A DNA stretch of 50,102 bases, from positions 1 to 50,102 of IMG/VR virus record IMGVR_UViG_3300049460_000097; one strand, given 5' to 3'. The position numbers and the translations under genes were made by a program. The DNA comes from a virus. Below the pieces are notes generated by a model that saw nothing but the letters and a program-made list of their open reading frames with translations, searched no databases and was not told the origin of the DNA. Below, piece after piece: positions 25,318-32,710 of the stretch. Every line of letters starts with the position of its first letter. Position 1 is the first letter of the stretch.

Positions 25318-26901
25318 CTATCTCCTTGCTTTGTGCTTTGCATGCCCGAGATTGACCACGGGACGAATATGATCGCGGCGCTCTTGAGCCGCCTTTGGTC
25401 GCTTGAGGCCGCCAAGCCCAGAGGCGGAAAGCATGATGGTCGTGTCGCCCTTGTCAGGCGATCGGCCTAGCCGCTCTCTCATCTCTTCCTTTGGACCGAC
25501 GAGGATATCGCCGCCGGTCTTCTTGTTCGGCTTGACCTCGTAGCGATACGCGGCAAGATCAGCGGCTAGTTCAGGATCTGGCGGCAACGCAACGGTCGAC
25601 CCATATTCAGGATCAAGTTGCTCGCGGAACTGCCAGACGACTTGCGCCCTCAGGTTATAGAAGCGGAACATCCCGTCCCTGCTTGCGCCGGACGCTGTCT
25701 GGCTTCCCTTGAAGCCGTAGCAATCGACATCAGCATGGGCGAGCTGCGTCAGCGTATCGCCGCCGTAGCCGCCGCCAGCATCGACCACGACACGACAGCG
25801 GTCGCGCATGACCTTGACGATCTCGGCTGCGACGGTAGGGCCGTCTGGCGTGTCCTTGCCATCGAAGCTCTTGAACTGGCTGTACCAGAAATCGTATCGC
25901 GCCTGGATCTGCGTCTTGTCTGCTCCGCCTTGCGCAACGTCAGCCGCGACAGCAGTCATCGGCGTGTTGACCGGCGGCGAGGAAATCCACCTGATCTGCG
26001 CCTGCCTGATCCATTCGGACGGGATTACCTGCCATTCGTGATCGGCTCGTCCAGCATTGAAGTCACCATAGAGGAGCTGCGAACGAAGCGGCTCCGGCAA
26101 TGACTGAAGCTTGGCGCGATATCCTGTGTCCTTCAGATATGGGTTGTCGTTCAGACTGGCCGGGATGAAGGTCCGAGACATCGCCTCATATTCTTCACCA
26201 TTGCGCTCATACATGCCGGGTCCATCGACCCATTCCGTTTCGCTTGCGACGACGATTGCCCATCGAAGCTCGCCCGGAAGGGCCTTATTCGGGAATGACG
26301 GGTCCAACCATGGGGCAAACTCAACGATCATCCATTCGCCATCACCACCTCGAGGCGGGTTCGACCCGAGGATAACGCGGCATCGCTGCCCTTCCCTTGT
26401 CGACCGAAGCCAGCCGATCAGGGAAAAAACCTGCTCCTTTAGAAACTCGCCTGCCTCGTCAAAGGCTAGATAGTCCTTCGCGTTACCAGCGTGCTTGCGC
26501 CAGTCGTCCGGCTGGTTGAGACCCGCGAACTTCAGCCTGCCGCCGTCATTGCGCTTGAAGACGTTTTCATTGCCGCCGACGAACTTGCCGTAGTGCGGCT
26601 CTCCGACTTCCTTACAGAACTCTATCAGGCCGTCGAGCTGGACGGCTTCGCGTCGAAGGATCAGCCCATTGAAGTGGCCAGTGAAGTAAGCACCGATCTC
26701 CAATGCCGTCTTGCCGCCGCCTGCCTGCCCGCCGTAAAGCAGGATGTCAGCCTCGCTGAGCATCGCTGTCGTCTGCGGGCCAGGGTTCGGAAGGAACGGT
26801 CTATCCAGTTCTACCGCAGCCAGAGCCTCAAGCTCCTTGCGCTGCTCACCCGTCAGGTTCGCAATGACAGCCTCAAGCTGGCTTAGCTCAAGAGTTTGCA
26901 T
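25318..26901 (-). CDS. terL: Terminase large subunit (ATPase and nuclease)
   Basis: A 527-residue packaging motor. Walker A is GGQAGGGKTA (residues 57-66), Walker B YLAFDEAGE (144-152), followed by a coupling motif around LGSNPP (~180). The C-terminal nuclease domain shows AVAADVAQGGADKTQ (~311-325) and VVVDAGGGYGG (~362). It cuts and translocates phage DNA into the procapsid. It starts 14 bases inside the small terminase gene. All ATPase motifs are intact. Confidence 0.95.
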   Translation of the reverse strand: MQTLELSQLEAVIANLTGEQRKELEALAAVELDRPFLPNPGPQTTAMLSEADILLYGGQAGGGKTALEIGAYFTGHFNGLILRREAVQLDGLIEFCKEVGEPHYGKFVGGNENVFKRNDGGRLKFAGLNQPDDWRKHAGNAKDYLAFDEAGEFLKEQVFSLIGWLRSTREGQRCRVILGSNPPRGGDGEWMIVEFAPWLDPSFPNKALPGELRWAIVVASETEWVDGPGMYERNGEEYEAMSRTFIPASLNDNPYLKDTGYRAKLQSLPEPLRSQLLYGDFNAGRADHEWQVIPSEWIRQAQIRWISSPPVNTPMTAVAADVAQGGADKTQIQARYDFWYSQFKSFDGKDTPDGPTVAAEIVKVMRDRCRVVVDAGGGYGGDTLTQLAHADVDCYGFKGSQTASGASRDGMFRFYNLRAQVVWQFREQLDPEYGSTVALPPDPELAADLAAYRYEVKPNKKTGGDILVGPKEEMRERLGRSPDKGDTTIMLSASGLGGLKRPKAAQERRDHIRPVVNLGHAKHKARR

Positions 26902-27376
26902 TCATGCCCTTGGCGAGCAAAAGCGCTACAGCCTTTGCCAGATCTCTATCGGAAGTGGATTCCGTCTTGATCGGCTCACCGTCCTTGCCAGTGATTTCCC
27001 GCTTGTTGGTGTATGCGTTCCCGACTTCCTCGGCCGCCTGCTTGAGCAGCGACGACACCAGAACCATGTTGCCACGATCTTCAGCCTTCTCGGCCATGCG
27101 CTGCAGCGTGCGAAGACGAACCGCGCGATGGCTGATGGCGATAGAAGCTGTGTCCTCTAGGAAGGACTTGCGGGTCTTCTCGAACAGCAGCCGCCACTTG
27201 TCTGAGAGGTTGCTGCCGGCCTTCTTCGTAGGGTCGTACGTCTCGACCAGTTGCCTGCTGATATCGACGCCGAATTCCTTCTTGACTGAAGCGGCAGCGA
27301 TGGAAGGGCTATCGAAGCATGCCAGAGCCTGGACGACATAGGTTTTCACCTCATCGGTGAGCTTTGCTTTCGCCAT
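26888..27376 (-). CDS. terS: Terminase small subunit (DUF2280-like)
   Basis: A 162-residue protein starting MAKAKLTDEVKTYVVQALAC. This LTDEVKT...ACFDSPS...VKKEFGVDISRQLVETYDPTKKAG pattern and the C-terminal YTNKREITGKDG are typical of DUF2280 small terminases in proteobacterial phages. Residues ~1-45 form a helix-turn-helix for DNA recognition. It should pick the packaging start and regulate the large subunit, with which it overlaps. Confidence 0.88.
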   Translation of the reverse strand: MAKAKLTDEVKTYVVQALACFDSPSIAAASVKKEFGVDISRQLVETYDPTKKAGSNLSDKWRLLFEKTRKSFLEDTASIAISHRAVRLRTLQRMAEKAEDRGNMVLVSSLLKQAAEEVGNAYTNKREITGKDGEPIKTESTSDRDLAKAVALLLAKGMNANS

Positions 27377-27401
27377 GGTATCGTCAAGACCCCGTCAAAT
27401 T

Positions 27402-28040
27402 TCAGGCGACACGCAGATTGCAGGTCCCGCACGCATGATCGATGCGAGCGTGGGCTATCTCTGGCGGGCGGTTGGCAGCTTCGACCATCTCACAAACACC
27501 TGAGGCATCAGCCCCATATCGACGGACAACGCCGATGAACTGTTCGACATCATGTCCCCGGATGGTGAATACTGGCTCGCCCGTCATCTTGTGGAACTTG
27601 GGAGCGCCGAATTCATCCACGTCCTGTGCGGCGTGATAAAGCTCGTGCTCGACCAGCGCCATGAACTCAGCGTCTCCGCATTGGAGGCAATACCCAGCAT
27701 CGAGCGTGATGATGAAATCCGGAGTGGTCCCGAACCATTCGATTACCTGTTGCTCAGCGCGGGCGCGGGACCATTTGCCCATAGCGCCTTGAGGTTTCCC
27801 CTCTTCGCACTGGCCGATGACCTGCTTGCCCTTGCGGGTGTTCTCGACGATCGTCCAGAGGTAGCCGATATGGGCTTCGGCCAGGTGCGCGTGATCTGGA
27901 TTGTAGACCCGCGAAGATTCGTCGAAGAATGTTGCCTTTATCCATTCAGCCATACCGACGGCCGGGATGAAGGTAGCAGACGCGCCGATGTCGAATAAGC
28001 TCTCTGGCGGCATCGGTCGTTTCGACATCGTGGCCGCCAT
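27402..28040 (-). CDS. Putative metallopeptidase-domain protein
   Basis: A 212-residue protein with a zinc-peptidase-like motif HELYHAAQD near residue 133 (HExxH with H in the fifth place), preceded by FMALVE, as in the putative phage metallopeptidase domain family. Four cysteines (CLQCGD, and CGTC near the C-terminus) may bind metal too. AAGGTAATCTG precedes the ATG. The neighbouring small terminase starts 25 bases beyond its stop. Substrate is unknown; a virion-assembly or anti-host role is possible. Confidence 0.7.
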   Translation of the reverse strand: MAATMSKRPMPPESLFDIGASATFIPAVGMAEWIKATFFDESSRVYNPDHAHLAEAHIGYLWTIVENTRKGKQVIGQCEEGKPQGAMGKWSRARAEQQVIEWFGTTPDFIITLDAGYCLQCGDAEFMALVEHELYHAAQDVDEFGAPKFHKMTGEPVFTIRGHDVEQFIGVVRRYGADASGVCEMVEAANRPPEIAHARIDHACGTCNLRVA

Positions 28041-28056
28041 CAGATTACCTTCCGGT

Positions 28057-28164
28057 TCAGTGAACAGTCAGCCACAGGTCATTGCCGGGCGGCTGGTATG
28101 TCTGGCATGAGGAGAGCATGAGCAGCGCGAGGAGAACGAATGTGCTGCTCATGATCGTTATCAT
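28057..28164 (-). CDS. 35-residue lipoprotein
   Basis: A short frame of 35 residues: charge-poor N-terminus, hydrophobic core (SSTFVLLALLMLSSC) and a lipobox-like LSSC, with predicted acylated Cys20, then a short polar tail (QTYQPPGNDLW). Lipoprotein peptides of this size can act in superinfection exclusion or in lysis. It starts at 28164 and is followed by the metallopeptidase-like gene after 16 bases. Confidence 0.5.
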   Translation of the reverse strand: MITIMSSTFVLLALLMLSSCQTYQPPGNDLWLTVH

Positions 28165-28169
28165 CCGTG

Positions 28170-28562
28170 TTATGCCTTCTGGACGGTGAAGCTGATGATC
28201 AGCGTGCCGCTAAGCGCCACTGATGCATGGATGTTCTGGATGACGATGCTGGCCGACCCAGCGGCGCACTTGGCCGTGGCTACCGCTGGCGTGCCAACAG
28301 CGTTGGTGCCATTGGCAACGGAGACGAAGATCAAATCCGAAGCCAGCAGCTTCGTATTAGTCAGCGTGAGGGTGTAGGTTGCCGCTGCCGCCGTCGACAG
28401 AGCTTCCGTCGTGATCTTGCCGGAGAGCTTGGACAGCGTGACGGCGCCAGCGACAGCGGTTGCCGTCTTCGTGCCTTCATCGATTGCAAGCGCGCCCTGG
28501 CTGCGAAGAACGCCGTTTTCGTCGATGCCGAGCTTGCGGCCATAGAGGGAGTGATAAGCCAT
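28170..28562 (-). CDS. Putative virion surface protein
   Basis: A 130-residue protein starting MAYHSLYGRKLGIDENGVL. The rest is beta-rich with many Ala/Thr/Ser (GAVTLSKLSGKITTEALST; YTLTLTNTKLLASDLIFVSV), like an Ig- or jelly-roll-type fold. Proteins with this MAYHSLYGRKLG start appear among phage late genes; a decoration or fibre role is inferred. AAGGAG lies before the ATG. Confidence 0.6.
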   Translation of the reverse strand: MAYHSLYGRKLGIDENGVLRSQGALAIDEGTKTATAVAGAVTLSKLSGKITTEALSTAAAATYTLTLTNTKLLASDLIFVSVANGTNAVGTPAVATAKCAAGSASIVIQNIHASVALSGTLIISFTVQKA

Positions 28563-28612
28563 TTTACTGCTCCTTTGTGATTGCTATTCGCTTGTTGCTT
28601 GGGGAGAAGTCG

Positions 28613-28876
28613 CTAGTACATGCCAACGATGCCTGTCGCCGTCGTGCCTGTGGCGCGAACAGCGACGATCGAGATGTTGTATTCCACGCCAGACAGCAGG
28701 GTCAGGGAACGGTCGGCCGTATCATTGGCAAACCGGACAGCAAGCGTGCCGCCAGCGGCGCAGATGACCTTGCGTGTGCCCGTGAAGGTGTTCGTTGCAT
28801 GGGGCGCAATATCGAAGGAGCTCGCCGCTGGGCCAATCCATTCGACCGATGCGCGGGATATTGGGTTGGCTGCCAT
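28613..28876 (-). CDS. Hypothetical beta-rich protein, possibly virion-associated
   Basis: An 87-residue protein (MAANPISRASVEWIGPAASS) that is strand-rich and resembles its neighbour in composition. A strong AAGGAG ribosome binding site suggests high expression, as for a virion protein. No family recognised. Confidence 0.55.
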   Translation of the reverse strand: MAANPISRASVEWIGPAASSFDIAPHATNTFTGTRKVICAAGGTLAVRFANDTADRSLTLLSGVEYNISIVAVRATGTTATGIVGMY

Positions 28877-28888
28877 GTCGTGATCTCC

Positions 28889-29026
28889 TTAAACCTTGAT
28901 GCCGGCCGACTTGAGGACGGAGGTCGCGGCATTGATGACGCGCTGCCATTCCCGCTTGTTTGTCGGCTTGGCCTTCTTTGCCGCTTCGATCTTCTTCTTG
29001 GCGGTGGTGAGTTGCTTGTCAGGCAT
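28889..29026 (-). CDS. 45-residue basic protein
   Basis: A short, lysine-rich protein of 45 residues (MPDKQLTTAKKKIEAAKKAK), mainly helical, with good coding character between two well supported genes. It may bind nucleic acid or be a small head component. It stops 12 bases before the next gene starts. Confidence 0.55.
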   Translation of the reverse strand: MPDKQLTTAKKKIEAAKKAKPTNKREWQRVINAATSVLKSAGIKV

Positions 29027-29029
29027 GGG

Positions 29030-29836
29030 CTACGCCTTTCCGGTGAAGGTCATATCGTGCTCGGCGCAATAGCGGCGGAAGGCTGCTTCGTGCAGTTCGC
29101 CAGCGGTCATGTCGATCGAGTGACCCATCGTGCCGCCCTTCCATGATCCCTTGCGCTTTCCGGTCTCGCCTGAGAACTCTATATCGAGAGAGCGCCTAAC
29201 TTTTGCGCGGCGGAAGAGCGATAGCCACTTGAAGTAGCCAGTGCCGAACCGCCACTCCATCTCTCCGACGTGGGTAGTCGCCGTCAGTCCCTCGCCATCA
29301 AAGTCCTTGAAGGCAAAGACAGCCCTTGGCATCGCGTCTTGGAATTCGCGCTGGATGCGCCAGGCATTGCGCCTGACTTCGATGTCGCTGCTTTCCCAGT
29401 CGGTGCGCAAATGCTCGCCATCGAGGCCATACCAAGACTTGCGGACATAGCGCCACTGCGTCCAGGGCAGGAAGCAGCTCCAGCTTTTGGTTGTCTCGCT
29501 GTCGTGCGTCTGGCGTCCAAGCCTGAGCGACAAGTGCCCTTCGCTCAGGGAGAAGCCGTATTCGCGCTCATCAACCTGATAATACCAGTCACGGCCCAGG
29601 CGCTCGACGGTCGCTGCGTCCCAAGAGACAGGGTGAACCTTCTCCATATATGGCTTAATGATCTGAGGCAGCCCGACGATCACCGTGAACCCATAGCAGC
29701 TAAAGCGAAGGCTGCAGCCGGGGTCTTCGTCATCGCCAGAACCCAGAACTAACGCCAGGTGCTTGAAGCTCTTGTCGCGGGCGAAGAGAAAAGGGCCGAG
29801 GTGGCGATCATTGTCGCCCCAGCGTCTTACGTGCAT
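29030..29836 (-). CDS. Hypothetical phage protein, tryptophan-rich
   Basis: A 268-residue protein starting MHVRRWGDNDRHLGPFLFAR. It has many aromatic residues (WTQWRYVRKSW, WESSD, GYFKWLSLFRR) and ends with a segment on milk-white-like GxW turns (GKRKGSWKGGTMGHSIDM). Similar proteins with this start are common in phages of alphaproteobacteria, but no function is known to me. AAGGA lies nine bases before the ATG at 29836; an in-frame extension to 29899 has no such site. Confidence 0.65.
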   Translation of the reverse strand: MHVRRWGDNDRHLGPFLFARDKSFKHLALVLGSGDDEDPGCSLRFSCYGFTVIVGLPQIIKPYMEKVHPVSWDAATVERLGRDWYYQVDEREYGFSLSEGHLSLRLGRQTHDSETTKSWSCFLPWTQWRYVRKSWYGLDGEHLRTDWESSDIEVRRNAWRIQREFQDAMPRAVFAFKDFDGEGLTATTHVGEMEWRFGTGYFKWLSLFRRAKVRRSLDIEFSGETGKRKGSWKGGTMGHSIDMTAGELHEAAFRRYCAEHDMTFTGKA

Positions 29837-30033
29837 ATCGGAATCCTTTGTCGGAAGGATGGACGAGCGGGACCGACATCCCGCCCGCCCGTTGCGCAAC
29901 TTCTCTCGATCTGTCGGGATCGATCTATTGATTCATCACTGATGAGAGGCCGGCTGGCCCACTTGGCGCTGTAATAATGAGGCTGGCGAGCCCGGAGCGG
30001 CAGCGCGGCGTCTTCTGCCACGAATGAGGCCAT
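29827..30033 (-). CDS. Possible small gene overlapping next start
   Basis: A 68-residue frame (MASFVAEDAALPLRARQPHY) in the 246-base gap between the genes at 30083 and 29836. It overlaps the start of the next gene by ten bases. Composition is basic and Arg/Pro-rich, which could be chance in GC-rich DNA; the ribosome binding site is weak, and a hairpin (CTTGTC...GACAAG) lies upstream of the start. Uncertain. Confidence 0.3.
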   Translation of the reverse strand: MASFVAEDAALPLRARQPHYYSAKWASRPLISDESIDRSRQIERSCATGGRDVGPARPSFRQRIPICT

Positions 30034-30082
30034 GGTCTTGTCGCCGGGGACAAGTCGAAATACCCGCTCCCTACAGAATGGG

Positions 30083-30334
30083 TTAGGAGACCTTGTCGAA
30101 GGTCAGCTGATATACGGCGCCGATTTCGAACTGATCGATGGCGGCCGGGTTGGTGATCGTCATGGCGATGTCACCGGACGGCGTCCACTTTGACCAATCG
30201 CCATTGCCTTCGGGCAGGCCCTGCAGATAGGTGCCGAAGGCCGCGCCGAGCTTGACCTCGACATTGACGGCATCAGCCTGACCCGTGGCGCGGTGATTGA
30301 TTTCCTTCACGTAGAACATTGCTTGGACGGACAT
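30083..30334 (-). CDS. Hypothetical phage protein
   Basis: An 83-residue, strand-rich protein (MSVQAMFYVKEINHRATG, then VNVEVKLGAAFGTYLQGLPEG and a final QFEIGAVYQLTFDK). Proteins of this size ending in a YxLTFxK-type strand occur in rhizobial phages, function unknown. AAGGAG precedes the start. It overlaps the preceding gene by 28 bases. Confidence 0.6.
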   Translation of the reverse strand: MSVQAMFYVKEINHRATGQADAVNVEVKLGAAFGTYLQGLPEGNGDWSKWTPSGDIAMTITNPAAIDQFEIGAVYQLTFDKVS

Positions 30335-30570
30335 TCGTCTTCTCCTTTGTTGGCCCGGTTACCGCCGGACGCGGATGGAATTTGGCCAAGATCATGGCGC
30401 TGGACGTATCTGCCGTTCTCGATCGTCACCGATCGCATCGCGCAAGGACAAACGGGCTGACCGTTCTGCGGGCCAATGCAGTTGCAAGCATGCGTGCCTG
30501 CGCCAATCTCATGATCCCCTTCAAGAGCAGCCTGGCGCATGAACCAATCCTTGACGATGTTCATTTGCAT
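30307..30570 (-). CDS. Cysteine-rich small protein
   Basis: An 87-residue protein starting MQMNIVKDWFMRQAALEG. The motif HACNCIGPQNGQPVCPC around residue 35 has four cysteines, suggesting a metal site or disulfides. GGAGAG lies before the ATG at 30570; an upstream extension reaches through the terminator hairpin and is rejected. It is the first gene after the putative late promoter and terminators. Confidence 0.6.
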   Translation of the reverse strand: MQMNIVKDWFMRQAALEGDHEIGAGTHACNCIGPQNGQPVCPCAMRSVTIENGRYVQRHDLGQIPSASGGNRANKGEDECPSKQCST

Positions 30571-30586
30571 GGCTCTCTCCAAAACG

Positions 30587-30604
30587 AAAACCCGCCGACC
30601 GGGT
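30587..30604 (-). terminator. Terminator just before the late genes
   Basis: On the minus strand ACCCG and CGGGT pair around a five-base loop and are followed by TTTT then CGTTTT. It sits about 20 bases before the first late gene start (30570), so read-through or antitermination would be needed for late expression. The stem is short. Confidence 0.6.
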
Positions 30605-30780
30605 GACAATCCGGTGACGGGGTCTCTGGCGCTAAACTGAATTGGTCGGGTAGGTGAGCAAGACACCTACGCAGCGATCCTCTTGCCGGCAACACGCTGC
30701 GCTTCCCGATTGATGACCCGTAACGGTGCGCTTCTACGAGAGGCGGAGCGGGTGCTGTTGTCGTTGAGGCGACAAGGATT

Positions 30781-30809
30781 GGCGAGACATCAAAGCCTGT
30801 AGTCTCGCC
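30781..30809. other. Stem-loop in control region
   Basis: Perfect 8-bp inverted repeat GGCGAGAC / GTCTCGCC with a 13-base loop. There is no T-tract, so it may be an RNA element such as a site for an antitermination factor, or chance. Confidence 0.45.
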
Positions 30810-30827
30810 GGCATTCGCCTCGAATAG

Positions 30828-30846
30828 AAAAACCGCCCGGTGGCGG
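30828..30846 (-). terminator. Rho-independent terminator (tR'-like)
   Basis: On the minus strand CCGCC and GGCGG pair around ACCG and are followed by TTTTT (30832-30828). It lies about 40-50 bases downstream of the promoter candidate at 30917-30889. Confidence 0.8.
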
Positions 30847-30888
30847 CTGGTTGAGTGTGCGATCTTCGCAAATCACCACTATAGTTAA

Positions 30889-30917
30889 TCTATAGCTATT
30901 TCGCTTAACCGGAGCAA
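30889..30917 (-). promoter_or_regulatory. Candidate late promoter with palindrome
   Basis: On the minus strand TTGCTC (30917-30912) and TATAGA (30894-30889) are separated by 17 bases. The -10 overlaps a 17-base palindrome-like element, CTATAGATTAACTATAG (30895-30879), whose halves are identical CTATAG boxes. It lies right after the end of the 185-residue gene and before a terminator, as in a Q-dependent late promoter. Confidence 0.55.
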
Positions 30918-30924
30918 TAGCGCG

Positions 30925-31482
30925 TCAAGCACTTTTTCGCTTAGTCCCCCGGTTTGCATAGCCCCATGTCCGCGCCAGTTCGTCAAGCCCATCCTTTAGA
31001 TAATCTGTAAGCGTGTGGCGTTCCCGCTGCGTCTTCGCCAGCTCCTGGATCGCATAGCCTTGACCAGCAATCTTGCTCATGATGTCGTAGGCGCGAACGC
31101 CGAGAATTTCTTGCGCTCTCTTCAGTTCTTTTCCTGCGCGGATTTGACGCTCTGTCAGAGGTTCGCGCGCGCCGCCGCCATCGACGTGCTCACGGCTATA
31201 GTCGAACGATCCGGAACCGGCCCCGCCCATAGCCTCCCATAAGCCGCGGAACTTGTCGGCCGCCGCCTTCTGGGAATCGTCTATGAGTTTCCGCGCCGAA
31301 AGCGTGGTGATAGCGCTCTCCCGGATATTGATCTGCGCCTTGGTCTTGAGCGGATTGGCGCCCTCACCATCATGGGCTTTGGAATAGTAGGGATTGTCGA
31401 CGTAGACCGACTGCAGTTTTGCCTTTTCCTGCCACCCATCGATGATCTTCTTTTTCTTCTTCGCTACCTTATCGTCCGCCAT
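30925..31482 (-). CDS. Possible late-gene regulator (antiterminator position)
   Basis: A 185-residue basic protein (MADDKVAKKKKKIIDGWQEK). The C-terminal third (residues ~105-172: REPLTERQIRAGKELKRAQE, then KIAGQGYAIQELAKTQRERHTLTDYLKDGLDELARTWGY) looks like a helical, sigma- or DUF6456-like DNA-binding region. It is the last gene before the control region that has promoter, terminators and late genes, the place lambda Q occupies. Function as antiterminator is inferred from position and basic character; a transcription activator is equally possible. Confidence 0.55.
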   Translation of the reverse strand: MADDKVAKKKKKIIDGWQEKAKLQSVYVDNPYYSKAHDGEGANPLKTKAQINIRESAITTLSARKLIDDSQKAAADKFRGLWEAMGGAGSGSFDYSREHVDGGGAREPLTERQIRAGKELKRAQEILGVRAYDIMSKIAGQGYAIQELAKTQRERHTLTDYLKDGLDELARTWGYANRGTKRKSA

Positions 31483-31513
31483 TTCATTGCCCTCGTGTTC
31501 GAGCCGCCGCTCG

Positions 31514-31735
31514 TTATCGAAAATTCGGGTGGGTGATCGCCGATAGGATCATGTCCATGGCGATCGCCTTGTTTGTGTGCTGGGAGCGCCCGATATCGAC
31601 GTAGGCATGGATGCCGCTCGGGATATGAGTGATGCGGACGCCGGGGCACGTTCCAACATGCTGGCCGCCGCGCTGGTGGATGCCGGGGATCGGCCACACC
31701 TCGATCTTCAGATCTTCGATAGGAATGTCGCTCAT
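31514..31735 (-). CDS. Stand-alone GGQ release-factor-like domain protein
   Basis: A 73-residue protein that is essentially the catalytic domain of class-I peptide release factors: GGQ at residues 23-25 in QRGGQHVGTCPGVRITHIPS, then GIHAYVDIGRSQHTNKAIAM, matching the RF signature regions GGQHVN...AVRITHxPTG and RSQHxNKxxAM. In release factors GGQ triggers peptidyl-tRNA hydrolysis on the ribosome. No decoding domain and no ArfB-type C-terminal tail is present. The Asn that follows HV in most RFs is Gly here. It is translated from ATGA-coupled genes. Possible roles are ribosome rescue, modulation of host termination, or something unrelated. Confidence 0.8.
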   Translation of the reverse strand: MSDIPIEDLKIEVWPIPGIHQRGGQHVGTCPGVRITHIPSGIHAYVDIGRSQHTNKAIAMDMILSAITHPNFR

Positions 31736-32013
31736 CGTGCCGCCACCATTCGAAACAGGCTCTCAGCCCGCGCGAACTTCGCTTCCTTGACCGACGGGCC
31801 GTCGAACATCTCGCCTCTGATTGGCTTGCCGTTCATGAAGTTCAGCATGTGCTTGAGGCACTCTTCAGCAGCTTCGCCTTTGCTGCCGAACACCTTCGGC
31901 TTGCCGCCCGCGTCCATGATCGGAGACGGATGAGCGTCCCGGCAAAGGCGGATCATCGCCAAATATTTTCCGTTCGGTAGGCGATACGGATCTGCTGCGT
32001 ATCGATTGGTCAT
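31732..32013 (-). CDS. Hypothetical protein coupled to GGQ gene
   Basis: A 93-residue protein starting MTNRYAADPYRLPNGKYLAM, mainly helical in its second half (AAEECLKHMLNFMNGKPI). The start at 32013 overlaps the stop of the LuxR-type gene (TGATG); two further upstream in-frame ATGs are possible. The stop overlaps the GGQ gene start (ATGA), so the two proteins are likely made together. No family recognised. Confidence 0.6.
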   Translation of the reverse strand: MTNRYAADPYRLPNGKYLAMIRLCRDAHPSPIMDAGGKPKVFGSKGEAAEECLKHMLNFMNGKPIRGEMFDGPSVKEAKFARAESLFRMVAAR

Positions 32014-32216
32014 CAATGAATCCATCCGCATCGAAGAGCTGTTGCGACAAAGACCAATGTCGAATTGCCGGCCCCTACCCGTTCTCGGGCTCGCTCCATC
32101 CTGTTGCTTACCGCTGCTTCGCTGATGCCAGCGTCATGAGCTATCTGCTTGAGGACGTGGCCATCGGCGATCTTCTGAAGGATCTCGATTTCGACTTGCT
32201 TGAGAGGGCACGTCAT
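32013..32216 (-). CDS. LuxR-type helix-turn-helix protein
   Basis: A 67-residue protein that is only a LuxR/sigma-4-type DNA-binding domain: TCPLKQVEIEILQKIADGHV, then KQIAHDAGISEAAVSNRMERARERVGA, the last being the recognition helix. Without a sensor domain it probably acts as a small transcription regulator. It starts as ATGA with the upstream gene's stop. Confidence 0.75.
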   Translation of the reverse strand: MTCPLKQVEIEILQKIADGHVLKQIAHDAGISEAAVSNRMERARERVGAGNSTLVFVATALRCGWIH

Positions 32217-32710
32217 GCCGAAGCCCTCCCTGCCGGGGGCGCCCACATCTCGCCGGTCGCCCAAAAGAAAATCGTGCCAGTTGGAACGTTGCTGTATCGA
32301 GCCTTCAACTCTGCCCCTTCGGCAATGAGGCGATATCCTTGGCGCTGAAGCTCCTTGGCGCGGTCTTGGTGGATGATGCGCCAATCCTTGAATTCGTGCG
32401 GCGAAGGGAGATAGCTGACCCTTGGACGGCTCATCTCGGCGATCATGGAAGCCTCGCGACGAACCATGCTCGCAAGCTCCGGCGGACGTGGGCAGAACCT
32501 CACCTCTTCAAGCCAAGTACCCTTTACCAGCTTGGAGACTACGCTGCGCAGAGCCTCGATAGGCTGGTCAGCCAGAGCGTAGTGATACTGCCGAAGCAGT
32601 GCATCACCATCGACGCCCTTGGGCAGGGGAAGCGATACGAAGATCGGCTGAAGAAGCCGATCGAGTGATGGGTTCGTGGTCGATTGTTGGGTGTTCGTAG
32701 CGTGCTGCAT
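32213..32710 (-). CDS. Hypothetical protein, replication-module candidate
   Basis: A 165-residue protein with a helical core (DALLRQYHYALADQPIEALR) and the segment VRFCPRPPELASMVRREASM, which resembles parts of phage helicase-loader or replication accessory proteins where FxPxPxEL motifs are common. It overlaps the upstream gene by 107 bases in another frame; AGAAGAAG precedes its start. A role as helicase loader (lambda P-like) is a guess. Confidence 0.5.
   Translation of the reverse strand: MQHATNTQQSTTNPSLDRLLQPIFVSLPLPKGVDGDALLRQYHYALADQPIEALRSVVSKLVKGTWLEEVRFCPRPPELASMVRREASMIAEMSRPRVSYLPSPHEFKDWRIIHQDRAKELQRQGYRLIAEGAELKARYSNVPTGTIFFWATGEMWAPPAGRASA

Larger units (their letters stand above)
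30571..30924. other. 354-base control region without a confident gene
   Basis: This is the longest gap in the minus-strand block. It contains, in minus-strand order, a promoter candidate with palindrome (30917-30879), a terminator (30846-30828), a stem-loop (30809-30781) and a second terminator (30604-30587). A reading frame at about 30795-30667 ends in a natural-looking segment (VINREAQRVAGKRIAA), but it has no start codon in frame, so it may be a gene remnant. The order promoter, terminator, late genes resembles lambda pR'-tR'. Confidence 0.65.
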
